DNA of 64,000 bases from Doris montereyensis (GCA_037039925.1 JAXRKP010000545.1:214291-278290), one strand, 5' to 3'; shown: positions 45,481 through 58,164, counted from the stretch's first letter. The notes: generated by a model not told the origin, from the sequence alone. Numbers and translations: made by a program.

Positions 45481-46640
45481 TATTTTGTCTATTTGATTTT
45501 CTGACAGTCTTCGTCATTCTTAATTTTTGTATAAACCGCCTTGAAGTCAAAGAAGTCATGTGCACAGATCTCATTGACAGCGTAGGGACTTTTATTTCTT
45601 TGAGTCCCACGTATAACAGTAGCCCACTTCTCTGATGGCAGCATGAACAATAACAGAATGAACGGAATCGTTCTCGTTATGTGCGTGGCCAACTTCCAAG
45701 AAACTGTGTTCTATCTTTTACAGAAGACATGGCCTTGAGACAAAACCAAAATATTGAAGCCACAAATCTGTATCGATTTTGGCGGGCACAATTGTCAGAT
45801 ATAAAATAAAATGTTTGTTTCGCGTGAGCTGGATATGTTTTGATGTAGTGCCAACAACAAGAAGTTATCTGGTCTGATCAGTGGGAGGAGACATGCCCCG
45901 GCCACATGAAGCACTGGACGTCTTGGAAGCCCATTTTGTAAAAAGTTAAATCGTAAACTGGCAGTGTACACTTGTAGTAAATACTGGATGCTTCTCCACG
46001 TGGACACTGCAGATCTTTTTGCAAATCAAAGCTTGAAGCATTTGCAGTGCGATCACTTACTTTAAAAATCCTTTGTACTCCCTAGCTTTTTCCTTTTTTT
46101 TGTATATATATTGTTTGATTGTTCTGCTGTTCCTGTGATAGATTTGGAGTGACATTTAACACAAGGCTTTGATCACACTGGTTCTTTTTGGGGGAAAGAA
46201 CACAAGATCTAAATTCAGTGTTAAAATTTGTCTATATTTTGGCACGGAAATATTCTTCTCATGCTGATGTTGAGTCCTTCCTTCAGGTACATTCTGTGTT
46301 ACTTGCCTGCCGACAATAGTGAGGGCTGATCAGTTGGAAAACTGCTGACATGGGCCTCCATCTTCTCAACATCTTCAGTGAGTGTCCCATGATTTCCGTG
46401 TCTCTCTTTGATCAGAAACAATTAACAGCTCTGCCATCCATTTTCTCAAGTGCCCCGTGTCGAGAAAGAATTGGCGACACACACATTTTAGTTTCCCATC
46501 TGATTTACAAAAACTGTACCTAAAGGTAAACTTCGTCTTGACTCTGGATTCTTTGTGCGGTTACGACCAGGAACAGTTTTGCAACACACGAGAAAATAAA
46601 TTGTCTCTGTGTGTTTTTGTCGGGACTGGGTAATTGAAAT
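45481..46640 (-). pseudogene. DUF7869-like transposase fossil, second copy
   Basis: On the minus strand and in shifting frames the same family blocks as at 26,685-28,721 appear in order: VCRQFFLDTGHLRKW, HYCRQASNTECTYLKEGLNI, SFDLQKDLQCPRG, YYKCTLPVYDLTFYKMG, FYFISDNCARQNRYRF, LEVGHAHNENDSVHSVI and KWATVIRGTQRNKSPY, CAHDFFDFKAV. ISDNCARQN and GHAHNENDSVHS correspond to the second and third acidic catalytic positions. Stops and indels break it at least six times. No terminal repeats were found, and the copy is from a clearly different subfamily than the one at 25,633-29,256. Confidence 0.75.
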
Positions 46641-47331
46641 GTTAATATCGGTTTTTATCTGTGTGAGTGTGGAAAGTAGAAGGTTTGTTTAGTCTAGCTC
46701 ACCATCAGAATCGTTAACAGAAAACACAATGAAGTCTAAAGGATGTAACGCCATTGTCTGACCATCATGTGTCTGAGTCACAAAATTCGTTGCTTCCTAT
46801 TTCAAAATCTGAAGACGAGTTCGAAAAAATTCTGATCATCGTTGGTGCTTGGAACACATTAAGGAATCCTGGATGCATCACTTTCTGGCGTACCAAATAT
46901 AAAGACACGTGTCACAGTTGAGTAAGTGCCATCACCAGGGTTGCCAAGTTTGAAAAGTCAAAATGAGGGACAATTGGAGGTGAAATGAGGGACAGTGAGA
47001 CTGACTGATGTATTTGATAAATTCATAGACGCCGTGCGGGAGAATATTTTTCTCTCATTTCCACACCTAGCTATCACTAACCTTTGTATAAATTCAAATA
47101 TAAATTTCTTGATTTTTCTCTGGATTTGAGTTTTAGAAGTAGCTAGGACATACTAAGGACACAAAATCAATATGAATGACAAACAATCTAGTTTAATTTA
47201 GCACTAGTAGACTCAAAGCACCAATATGTAATAACGCATATACTTCTATAAGTGCGAGTCATCTCCCTTTATGGTCCTGGTTGGTTTGAGGGAGTCAATG
47301 TCAATTATAAGATAAGCACAAATCTGGGAAG

Positions 47332-47640
47332 TGAGGGTCGGTGGCCGAGTGGTTAGGCTGTCAGACTTAGGATCATGAGGTCAGGGGTTCGAATCCTAGC
47401 AAAGCTAGTTCCAACGTTAAGTTCCTTGGGAAGGTACAAAACATGCGCTTTCCCCACTCGACATAGGTGTAAATAGGTACAATCAGTAGCTTGGGAGTTA
47501 AGATCTGTCAGACTAGCAGTAGCAGCCTGTCCAGGAGAAGTTGGGATAAGCCCCGGCCTGAGCATCCGTATAGTAAGGTGGCTTAAGCCCCGGCGCTATG
47601 GGCCTAAATGAGAGGAACTTTACTTTCTTATTTACTTACT
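47332..47640 (+). mobile_element. tRNA-derived SINE of a second family
   Basis: The head is a good tRNA-like module: GGTCGGTGGCCGAGTGGTTA (A box) and GGGGTTCGAATCC (B box), spaced as in a class-II-like tRNA. The middle has GCGCTTTCCCCACTCGAC and GGTGTAAATAGGTACAATC, a central block I associate with widespread invertebrate SINE domains. The end is GCGCTATGGGCCTAAATGAG followed by TTTACTTTCTTATTTACTTAC. It is unrelated to the SINE at 1,728, 25,152 and 31,098. Confidence 0.85.
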
Positions 47641-48222
47641 GAAATCACGGAAACTTCACATTCATTCATGGCTCAAACCCTAATTTATTTTACCAAGAGT
47701 GCGTGAATAAGCGTTCAAGTCTAGTAATACTGGTTATCAAGTGCGACCTTGAAAAAAAAATTAATAATCATGTAGCATAGTGGTAGTAGAAGGCCCACAT
47801 GGAATATTACTATAGTATTAGTCTGAAAAAAATAGTATAATAATATTACTAATATAATAATACTACATTACTACTAATAATAATACTAACAATAATACTT
47901 TATTCACCCAAAGAAGGAAATTGCATTCTGTTCCTCATATACAAGTTTCAAAAACATAATACACATTCATTATTAAAATTGCTAAACATTAATACACAGA
48001 AATGCGTAAGATAACCTAATTTGAGCCCTCCCACAGCCCCCTCCACACACACACGCCCTCGGTCAAAGCTCATTCATACATGCTCACCTCCTCACGTCCA
48101 TTTATTTTGATACTATTGAGGGCCGCATATCCCAAACACAATGCTACATGCATCTACACTGATCGCAATGTTGCGTTTTTAATATTAGTTTCTATATTAT
48201 GATATATATACATATATATATA

Positions 48223-48523
<301 letters not shown>

Positions 48524-48797
48524 TGAATGATGGTACTGTCTATTTTACAAGGCAATGCTCCTATTGTAATGTTTACATTCTAATTAGTAACAACAGTACA
48601 GCAGGTATACATTGTGAGTCTAGTATTGTACAGGTACCTCAGTGAACGATGCATTATTACAATAATAGAATTATGGTAAAGTTAGTTTTCGCTGAAAATT
48701 TAACAGTTGAGAAAGTCAGATTTGTGTATGCAGGACAGACGACGGTAATGCGGGACTGTCCCATAAAATATGGGGACGCTTGGCAACCCTACATCAC

Positions 48798-50350
48798 ATT
48801 CATGAATATCCTGTATGTCCATGTAAAGCATAGTTACAAAGCAGCGACGGAAAGCCGAGATAGTGTTTTCGGTGGTCTTAAAACTCCTGTGTGAAGTGTA
48901 TACACAGAGTTTTCCTGTAAACAAACTGGTACGAAATTCCTGTTTACAATAAAACAATTTTACAAATATCTCAAGTTTGATTTTTGTAATTTCGGTTCTA
49001 TTTAACCTACAGGTTAAATATTTCGACACAATGTGAGGCTTGCTCCTCTCATCCGGTTTAGCAACAACAAAAAAACACTTTTTTTGAATTTTTGTATAAT
49101 ACAGGAGTATTTCACCCAAGAGGTGATATCTACAATGTAGATGGCTATTAGGACTACACATCAAATACAATTTAATTCAAAACAGGACACAAGAGTATGC
49201 TGGTGTTATTAAAAACCCCCACTAAAAAACAGAGAAAATATCAACCTGAAATTCTCCTTTTCACGACAGACAATTAAGAAAAAAACTTCACAGATTTAGA
49301 TCTACAATACAAATTATATGAAGAATTAAAAAAATAAAATCCTATTGCAATGTTGATATATTTGTAATGCTTGTATCAGAGGAAGCTTTTTCAATCTAAA
49401 GTAATAGAAATGTTATACTGATAAGGCTTAAACTAGTTCAAGTTACCAACTGTAGGATTAAAAATAAATTATACCTATTATACACACTACACTCATAATC
49501 TGTATTATTCAGTATAGCACAAACTTATACTAATGTGAGGTCAGGTTCTTCAGTATCTTTAATTAAGTGCTTATAAAAAGATCTACCAGTCTTCAACAAT
49601 AAAGAAAAGAACAAGACAATAACAACAAAACTCACTCTAAAAACAAAAGGAAATTTTTGTCTGACATTGTAAGTACACCTGATTGCTTATTTTCAGCTGT
49701 CATTATTTATATTATTTTTTTTTAGCCAACATACAACAGAGGATTCATTATTTAACATATATATATATTTTAAGACATTACATGACATGTATTTTTCTGA
49801 CGAGCATAATCAATTAAAAGGAAATAATTCTGAATCAAGCAAACCAACACCACCCCAGATTGGCAAATAAATAAGACAAAACAAAAAACAAAAAAAACCC
49901 CAAAACAAAAAACATGTTCCCCCATCCCATCTACCTAAAAAATCCAACAATTACAGCAACTGCCACGAGAACAACAAAATTCAAACCAGCATAGATGCTA
50001 ACCTTTTCAAATAAAAACTTTATCACAGCCTGAATTATTCCAGAAATAATTGATAATTCAACTTGAATAAACCTACTGCTTCCTTTAATATAAATAACAA
50101 AAAAATCGCTACCCATGTTTTGGCTAAATGCAACAGCTTCTAAAAGAAAAAAGCAGGTAACCTCAAAATATGTACTTTTCTGCCCTAATTCTTTTTACTA
50201 TAAAATGTTTTTTATATACTGGTTGGCAGCTAATGGGGCTGACTAACATAATGGCCTGATGTGAAATGTGTAAACTACTTTGCTACACATATTTCCCTTC
50301 CCCTCCTCTTCAACACTGTTAATGCACTTCTTAGCAGAAACATTACTTAC
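48798..50350. other. intronic stretch upstream of exon B, adjoining exon A
   Basis: This is the 5' part, in transcript sense, of the 19.6-kb intron between exons A and B. It is AT-rich, with no gene or repeat family recognised apart from short A-rich and (TA)n runs near 49,755 and 49,870-49,915. Confidence 0.5.
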
Positions 50351-52128
50351 TTTTTGGACAAATGTCTGGAGACGTCTGACTTTTTGAAGCCTTCTAAGTG
50401 GAAAAGTCTTTTAGCAAGTCTTTCTGCACTTGGTCTATCAACAGCTTTACTGGGCTGATGATACAGACTTTCAATGTCAGCTTCATCACTCAATACACTC
50501 AAGTTGGAAGCATCTGAAATTGTACTGGTTAAGAGCACTGTGTTTGTTTTATTTTCATGATTTGCTGAATGTGAGGCAGAATAATGGACGAAAGAATTGA
50601 ATTTTTTGCTGACCCCACCTACATTGTTTGAATTATCTAATTCTGTATTTTCAGCTGACGTGTTAACTGCAGACTCCTCAGATAAACTGTGTCTTTGTTC
50701 AATGTTCTCTAAATTTATAAAACCAGGTACAAAGTCCCTTTCCATACAACCTGGCAGTTTGTCACCTTTTTTCTCAGGAGAATTATCTAAACTCCTGGAT
50801 ACCTGAGCAGTATCTATGTTGACATTGTCTAAAGAGGATGTTGAACTATCATGGTAGGTTAATGTGTCTAACGAATAGGCTAGATTATCATCAATGTCAA
50901 TATTTACAAGTGCGAGACTGGTTCCTCCTTGCAGGTAATTTTCATGTGACTTGCTTGTTCTAACTAATGTCCTGTCAGTAGAGTTCCCATGCGCATGAAA
51001 TCTTTCATCACTGTTATTTGCCCCCAGACTTTCACAATGAACATTTCCCTGTGCGATGTGATGACTTTCAGACTGGGCTGATTCTTCACTGCACACTTCT
51101 TTTGAAGTCAGTGTTTCATTTGATTCAGCATCTTCCTCAGCCTTTGTGAGAGCATTGCCTAGATTACTAGCAAAGGTTTTGTCAGATCCATCAGTATCAG
51201 ACACATGACCATCATGAATGAACCCACTATCTCCTGAACTGGGGGTTCTGAAAATGAAGTATCTGATAATCCTTGATTACATAGATCAGAAGGGTTGTCT
51301 GCATTTTCCCGAGAGATTCTACTGCCTTCTCCAATCTTGATGTATCTGAACGATGTGACTGTGAGGAGTTTGACACAACAGGTTTGATGGGAAGATTTTG
51401 AGGGGAACCCGGTGAGAGTGGCCATTTTCTAGTGTCAACTCACCCTCTGAACATGATGACTGGGACAGGTCAGAAAATTCTTCCATTTCTGCCACAGGAG
51501 CATGAACAAAAGAGAAGTCAGAAGATTCCTTAGCAGCAGCTGCCATTTTTTCAGATGAGGAGAGTGTGGCTGCCAAAGAAGAATGGGTTTCTTGCTTATG
51601 GGATGGACTGTGATACTTACAAGTCCTGGTATTTTGGATGAAAGCTGGGGTGAAGAGACAGTAGCATGAGGAAAGGAAACTCTATCTTTTGCTAACTTCT
51701 GATTTGAAGGAATGCGTTCTGTGTGGCTTAGTTTTGGGATATGACTTTCCTTTGATGTTTCACTGTGATCTGATTCTGATCCTCCTTAACTGGCTTATTT
51801 GATTTGGGAGGATTAGTGCGAATAATCATTTCTCCTGTCATGAGAAATGTCTCAAAACCTTGCCCTGTTTTGTCTTGTCCAACCAAGGATTTCTGCTCAG
51901 TCTTGTCAGTGATAATACTACCATTCTCGTTGCTGCAACTATGAGTTTCTTTCTGCACTGGAGGAATGTTTTCTTCATCAATTTCTTTAACGAAAAGATC
52001 TGTGATATGCGAGGCAGGTGAGGGAGTTCGCACAGCCACAGGGATACGGGAGGATGAATTCTGTGAGTTGCGGCTTGCCATCCTATGGACAACAGCCTTA
52101 CATAAACTATCGCATTGGAAGGTCAAAC
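50351..52128 (-). CDS. EFA6: EFA6/PSD exon A, N-terminal region, five apparent frameshifts
   Basis: The acceptor is CTCTTTTCACAG and the donor AAAAA|GTAAGT. The candidate start is ATG at 52,081 (MASRNSQNSSSRIPVAV), but the frame is open to the acceptor, so earlier coding exons are possible. The corrected 578 codons are Ser/Glu/Asn-rich and disordered-looking, with GFETFLMTGEMIIRTNPPKS near the start. The end is the Sec7 start PSAERLAKRLFHLEGFKKSD, VSRHLSKK. Frames change near 51,785, 51,612, 51,411, 51,320 and at the C5 run 51,241-51,245, each equal to one missing base. Adding five bases makes the length fit the phase of exon B. From 50,351 to 51,240 the frame is intact. Confidence 0.85.
52079..52081 (-). 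other. EFA6: candidate EFA6 start codon
   Basis: ATG in the context CATAGGATGG lies 47 bases inside exon A. It is the first in-frame ATG after the splice acceptor. Because no stop separates it from the acceptor, the true start could be in an upstream exon outside the recognised part. Confidence 0.45.
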
Positions 52129-52227
52129 CTGTGAAAAGAGAAATAAAGACATTAGAAAGTTGATCATAAAACATTAAAATTTTTCATGCCTCCCTCTAAA
52201 CATTTTCTTTTTTTAAAATATAGCTAG

Positions 52228-53357
52228 AGCTGGGCAAAGCTTGAGCTGAAGATCAAGCTTTTTGATCTTTGAAGTGGACTTTAAAGATCCAGCCTGGCAG
52301 GCAAGATCGAGCTCAATCTTGTTGTAACAAGAATAACTGAAGCAGCAGTATTTAGACGAACAACAAAAGTTTTAATGAGACAGAAAGCAACATACATGCT
52401 TACTTGTGAAAGTCGAGAAATAAATATATATATGCATCCGCTACATGCCTAATGTGGATCGTGGGATTCAAAATTTGTTTTCTTCTACTTCTACTTTTTT
52501 CTATATATTGTATTTCTATTGTTTTTGTTCACAACACCTATAATACTAATACATGTACTACTAAATCTACTTTACCATTACTAATAACGATAGTAATACC
52601 AACAACCACACAAATAATAATAATCCACTACTATTTCTACTACCGGTACTGTTACTAATAAGCTTAGTAATAACAACAACACCAAAAATGTTACTACAAA
52701 ATATAGATCAGAATATACTATGTAGGTCTGCGATAGATTTAGAGCTGAACCCAGTAAAAAAATATTACTAAGAGCAAAGCAACATAGGATCGGACTTCGA
52801 AAGTCAATCTTAATCAAGGCACCCTATTGGCTTACTAAGATCAAAGCAACACAAGATTAAAGTTCGAGCCTCGCCCCATTGGAAATGGGGAACATGGCGT
52901 GCGGCGACGCCTCTCTCTCACATCATCTCTGTCACCGGCATAGCGGAAGATGGGGGTGGTGTACCAGAGCATGCATTCGTATTTGGCCTAAATCTAGTTA
53001 AAAACAAGTCTTAGTTCTACACGCAACATGCGCGAGAACAGTGCGGTCGAACCATTGTAAGTCAACTCTGTTTCGCTTTAAGGGCTTGTCACCGTACCTA
53101 AATTAAGAGGGATATAATAACAAACTGGTTCCATAAGCCTCATTAAAAGATTATGATTATTATATTCCTGAGTATGTGTGTGAATGTGGAGCTATTTATG
53201 AATCAAATTTTAATACTAAACTCGGTCCACTTCTTAAGACAAGTTAGGAAAAGGGTTATCAGAGGTCAAGGTCGAGCTCAACCTTATCAAACTTTAAGTG
53301 TCGATCCTAAAGATCGGCCAAACTTTTGAAACGTCAAGCTTTGCCAAGCTCTACTAC
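52228..53357. mobile_element. hAT-like non-autonomous element, 1.13 kb
   Basis: The left end reads TAGAGCTGGGCAAAGCTTGA. The right end in reverse complement reads TAGAGCTTGGCAAAGCTTGA, identical in 19 of 20. Inner words also mirror each other (GATCGAGCTCAA on the left, GTCGAGCTCAAC on the right). GAGCTGGGCAAA resembles hAT termini, but no 8-bp flanking duplication was found. The interior is an ACTA/ATA-rich region and two TAAGxxTTAGTAAT-type patches, with no transposase. It lies just upstream of EFA6 exon A. Confidence 0.7.
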
Positions 53358-53361
53358 GCAG

Positions 53362-53579
53362 ACGTAAAAAGAAAGGAAGATGCGTCACTTTCTAGTTTTC
53401 TAGACAATATGTCAATCCAGAAAAATAAATACCGTCATGCTGACTTACATGAGGCTACATCATTTCTGTCAACTAATAAGTACCCTGAAAACACTGGCAG
53501 TGACTATGACAAGACTTCAGAAGACAAGTTTCTTAATTTGTTTCGAGACTGGTGTCCCATTCAAGGTTTGAGGAGGTAA
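53362..53579 (+). CDS. unidentified coding-like open frame
   Basis: The frame reads ADVKRKEDASLSSFLDNMSI, QKNKYRHADLHEATSFLSTN, then SDYDKTSEDKFLNLFRDWCP. Composition is balanced and protein-like, unlike the surrounding AT-rich frames. It ends LRR-stop, where the stop overlaps a donor-like GAG|GTAAGG, so it may be an internal exon or a terminal exon (AATAAA near 53,683). It begins just to the right of the hAT-like element, which may have displaced its upstream part. I do not recognise the family. It could also be a fragment of a transposase. Confidence 0.35.
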
Positions 53580-54020
53580 GGCAATCGTGTTAGTGTTACG
53601 TCTAAAATGTAAATTTCGCCAATGTAGTTTGTATCAAGTTGATGTATTATTAATATTGTTCTAACTTGTTTATGATAGCAAAATAAATATATCGTTATTA
53701 ATACCAGACCAGAGTTCCTTCCACAACATTATGCAATGTACATCTATCTATCTTTGAAATTGATTTGTTGTATTGGTAGTAAATTAATAGCTCATTGAAA
53801 AAGTATCCATTACTATATAATGGTCTTAGAGCATGTCAAATGGATTAGGTGCACTATACAAATGACTTATTACTATTGCTACAGTAACTGTTATTACAAG
53901 TTCTAAGACAAAAAAAAGATAATGACATCTTTTTTGTTGGGTCAGTCAAATTCTATGTGATTGGCTCTTAAGTCATGATACATGTGTGCGCATATTGTTT
54001 GAACCGGGCAAAACCGCAAG
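53580..54020. other. non-coding stretch
   Basis: AT-rich sequence without a recognised feature, between the coding-like frame and the LINE endonuclease fossil. Confidence 0.4.
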
Positions 54021-54024
54021 GTTA

Positions 54025-54870
54025 CAAAGGAAATGAATTGATAAGATTCATATTCTTGGGATCCATGAAACACATTGGACTCAAACTACGGGAGAACAAA
54101 TACTCTTCTCGGGAAAGGAAAACGGGTCACATACAGAGGGAATGGCTTTGATTCTTAACAAGCAGGCTCGGAAACAGTCTGATCAAGGATAATAATGGCA
54201 TCTTTACAACTAAGCATAAGTTCAATTTATGCTCCCACAAATGATGCCCTGATACAGAAATGGGTGACTTTTATGACCGTCTCCAAACATAGGTTGAGAA
54301 ACTCCCAAGACAAGATGTAAAAATTGTAATGGGCGAAGCAAACACAAAAGTGGGACAAGATAATTTAGGATTTGAAGACATAATGGGCAGACATGGATAG
54401 AAAGTATGCATGAAAATGACAAAGGTTTTCCAGCTTTTGTGCCACTAACAGTCTAGTTATAAGAGGTATAATCTTCCCACATATATAAAGGAATACACAA
54501 GGCAAAATGGCAATCTCCATATATACAGAGTCACAGTAAACCAAATCGGACATTTTTGTATCTCTAAGAAATTCCATAGATCATTAGAGGACGTAAGAGT
54601 ATGCAAAGGTGAAGATGTTGCTTCAGGTCACCATTGAAACTACGACTGAAAAACGTTAAGAGCCACCCTGATAGCAAACAGATCAAATATGAAGTAAATA
54701 TGTTGAAAGCAGCTCCAAAGAAGTTTAGAACTCCAACTAGAGCTCAAAAATAAAATTGAAACCTTACAAAATTTACAGGAAGATAATAATGAAAAGCATT
54801 AGCAGAAGATAAAAAAAACTGTGTGTATAACTCTACTTGTCAATATGTTCTAGGCAAAAGGATATATATC
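54025..54870 (+). mobile_element. RTE/craniofacial-type LINE endonuclease fossil
   Basis: Shifting plus-strand frames give HETHWTQTTGEQILFSGKEN, IxVYAPTND, EMGDFYDRLQTxVEKLPRQD, VKIVMGEANTKVGQDN, DIMGRHG, NQIGHFCISKKFHRSLEDVR and ELQLELKNKIETLQNLQED. This order is that of the EEP endonuclease of RTE-type elements often annotated as craniofacial development protein 2-like. The core AYAPT and GDxN motifs are damaged. It differs from the copy A-D family and ends abruptly near the piggyBac fossil. Confidence 0.72.
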
Positions 54871-54879
54871 AACATAAAG

Positions 54880-55595
54880 AATGGATCAGACGAGAAACTA
54901 ACTAACTTTCTCAGAGATCAGGATACGTATTACATGCTTATGGCACCCCTTCGCCTGAATCATCGGAATGGTCCCCCAAAGGCAATGATCCCCAAGCTGG
55001 CAAGAAAGGAAACTGAGACAAAGGCTCTGACAAACGGCACATTAAACCTCTGGCGGTTTTTTGACAAGAGTGATGTCAATATACTGACGACAGCTCATGA
55101 TGCCCGTAGGATCGACACCGGAAGAATCTGCCCCATCTCCCACGAAAGTATCATCAAGCTTCAGGTAGTCGATGATTCCAACAAGAATATGGGAGCCGTC
55201 GACAGGAGTGACCAGATGGTGACGTATAACGCCTTTAAACGCTGTACAGATGCTTGGTGTGTTAAATGCATACATCTTGCATAAAGTCACCTCTGTGAAG
55301 AAATTGAGCCACTGCATATTCCGGAGGGACCCGGCTAAGCAGCTCATTCAATACGCAGTCATCATTTCACCAAGGCCATCTGAAGTTGGAGACACGTCAC
55401 TCCTCCGCTAACTGCACGACCCTTTGTGGACCTGGTAAAACCCTAAAGCGGAGCCAAAATCAAGAATCCACAGCATGATTGTGTCGTCTGTTCAGTCTGG
55501 AAACGGAAGCACTCATGTTATGAGTGCCGATGTTGTAACGTTGGACTCAACCTCACGCCCTGTTTTGAAATCATTCATACACTTTAAGGATTTCA
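54880..55595 (+). pseudogene. piggyBac-type transposase fossil
   Basis: The frame 54,823-55,284 holds PPKAMIPKLARKE, LNLWRFFDKSDVNILTTAHD, ARRIDTGRI and VVDDSNKNMGAVDRSDQMVT. NMGxVDxxDQM carries the third conserved Asp of the piggyBac DDE domain (DDE_Tnp_1_7). After a frameshift FRRDPAKQLIQYA follows. Near 55,470-55,580 there is a cysteine-rich end, DCVVCSVWKRKHSCYECRCC and LTPCFEIIHT, matching the RING-like zinc finger of this family. The N-terminal half is missing. The join to the LINE fossil is near 54,880. Confidence 0.85.
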
Positions 55596-55599
55596 AGCG

Positions 55600-57715
55600 G
55601 GTGTTGAAGCAAATGCTACAAGATGAGGGATAGGAGGTTGCATAAAATGAGGGAGCTGCCTCTTCTAGTACTTCTATAATCCACCACCACCAACAAAAAC
55701 CACAATCCTTTTCAGGAATACCTCTCTAATGGTCCTGGGCAGTCTGAAGCCAGCAACAGACTGGACCAGTGGAAACACTGAGTATTGTCTATCAGGGACT
55801 CAGACAGGAGAGGTTGACTGAATAATGTTCAAAAGTGTCTTCCAACAGGATTACTACTGTGCCAATGATTTTTCAAGGAAGGATTATAACTTCGCTACAC
55901 ATGTGAGTAGGGTCAACGAAATAGGGTGAAGTTTAGGTTCTAGCTTTTTTTTTAGATCTAAAAACAAATAAAAAATGAATTAAATATAGATCTAGATTAT
56001 GGCTAATCTCAAAATATATTTTCATCACCTTATCAGCTTTCAGAAAATGTATGGTTTTATGTTATAACAAGCATGCCTGTAGACAATGATGGTTATAATT
56101 ACTCTTTTGCCACAATCTTTTTTTCTCAACAATTAACTACAATAGGTTGCCGGGTGCAGGATGACATCAAGAACCGATACAGTATTCGATACTTGGGTTA
56201 GGCGGACTTTCATTGCATATCTAATGACTGGAAGAGAAGATATGAGTAACAATAATAATAAAAAGTTTCGTGGATCGCAGGCAAAACAATCTTTTTCCAA
56301 TCAATTAAAATACTAATTTGACCCAAGAGTTTATTCACTAAGAACCTAAAGCAGGCTATTTGAAATCTACATGTGAAATATAGCGGTTGTGGGTGCAGTG
56401 GTTCCTGAGATTAGCACAGTCAAAGATGGAGATACAGTTTAGATATCCTTCATAACAGTGTATATTATATATATATCTGCGATTGTTCTACATTAGTCAA
56501 AATCTTGCCTTTTCCCTCTGCCACACCCTCATTTTTCTTAACAAGTGGCCGTGGCAACCCCGCACTTCCGGGGAAAGTGGCGATCGCTACGAGGGTTAAT
56601 ACTCAATAAAATATTGTATTCTGATAGTTAACAATATTTCGCATTTAACTCAAGCAGAGCTTGCGGTGTTACCGTAAGTGACCTTCTTACAATGAGGGTG
56701 GCCCCAGCCATTTGCATGAAAAAACTAGTGTGTGCAATGGGTGAAGCTAGGATTTAGTCTTAGTTTGAACAATGTTCACGTTTACAGATGATAAAAGACC
56801 TATAAAACATGCATTTTCTATAAGTTGAAAGAATTAAGGAATGCCTATTGAGACGTTATTGCAACAAAATAAACTTAAACTAAGGGCTAAACAATAGCAG
56901 CGATAGCCGTGTAATCAACTTAGGCTTGCACAAAGTGTGCTGAATGGGAAAGCGACACTTTGACGATGATAACGAGGCTACCGGGAAAGCCACAAGCTTA
57001 AAATAAATTGTAATCTCATTGGCTGTTGTTTAACTATGAACTCAAATGTCAAACTACGTCATAAAACATGTAAAGAAAGTGGAAATTTTCATTTAAGAAG
57101 CCTAGGTGTCTGGCCTTAAATATAGGGCCTGCGCGCTTCCCAGGCCAACTGTAACACACCCTAAATAAAAAAACCGGTGCTTTTCTTGGGTTAAGAATTA
57201 AAGAAGACCCAGTCACTGGTTTTAGGTAGAATAGTTTTTAGATCTAGATATCTAGATCTAGAAATCAAGGACAATTTCCATAGTTGGGGTACCACCCAAG
57301 GGACATAATAAAGAGGGTTTATTTTGAAGGGTGAGATAAAAAGTTGGGGCTTGGTTTTTGTGGGGCATAAAGAAAGAAAGAAAGTAAAATAACGAGGTAG
57401 TGGGAGGAGCTACCTTCAATGTGGGCAATCAGAGATCGTGTGACAATATTGCAACGGATGAGACTGAAGACTGTAACGACAACGGTCAGAACACGAGCAG
57501 TTCAAAGGGTGAGGAAGTGGTGATAGACTGACTGATTAATGAACACGAGCAGTTCAAATGTGGCAATAACAAAGGACCGGACCGAGAATTTATCATAAAT
57601 CGGCTAATATGTTGTTCAAAGATGAAAAATGCCACAATAGGAAAGTTGTTTTGTTCTTTCCTTTTGATATTCGTAGATAACTATTACTTGTGCAGTTTAT
57701 TTAAAGTAACAAGCA
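55600..57715. other. non-coding stretch upstream of EFA6
   Basis: No gene was recognised. Short TCTAGATC-type words occur near 55,980 and 57,238-57,262. CpG-containing stretches near 56,545-56,600 and 56,940-57,140 are locally more GC-rich. An EFA6 promoter or 5' UTR exon could lie here or further right, but nothing in the sequence fixes it. Confidence 0.4.
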
Positions 57716-58105
57716 TCAACCATGCTCCCTTAACCTGAAACAGAAGCTCCCCTGAACAACCCCTCTGCCCAAGAAAATATAAATAAATTCTGAGGCAAGC
57801 TTAGGTCGCCGGGGGAACCGCATTCAGGAGTGAACATACGCGTTTTATTGTTAACTATTTATCAACCATCCCTTACCCTGCTCCCTTAAACTGACATATA
57901 AGCTCCCCTGAATGACCCCTCCCCCTCCATCCCAGGCAAGCGTAGGTCGCCAGGGGAAACGCATATAGAATAGTTTTGTTGCTGGGGTGAACATAAGTGT
58001 TTTATTGTTATTAAACAATGTTAACCATATCTACCAACCATGCATCCTTTTCCCTGCTCCCTTAACCTGACACTATAAGCTCCCCTGAAGAACCCCCCCC
58101 CAACC
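57716..58105. repeat. three diverged tandem copies of about 150 bp
   Basis: Each copy carries AACCATGCTCCCTTAACCTG, AAGCTCCCCTGAA.AACCCC, GGCAAGCxTAGGTCGCC.GGG and TGAACATA.GxGTTTTATTG in the same order, starting near 57,718, 57,864 and 58,035. The third is incomplete. No frame is conserved between copies. Confidence 0.75.
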
Positions 58106-58164
58106 CTTATCTTTATTTTATACTGAATCAGTCAACAGCAAAAAAAAATCGGTGGCCGATCTTG

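Noticed and set aside
47332..47405. A functional tRNA gene.
   Set aside because: The A and B boxes are good, but the 3' acceptor stem does not close and a SINE body follows directly, so it is a SINE head.
51615..51620. A GTAAGT donor inside exon A suggesting an intron.
   Set aside because: No acceptor lies at a usable distance before coding sequence resumes. A single-base shift explains the frame change better.
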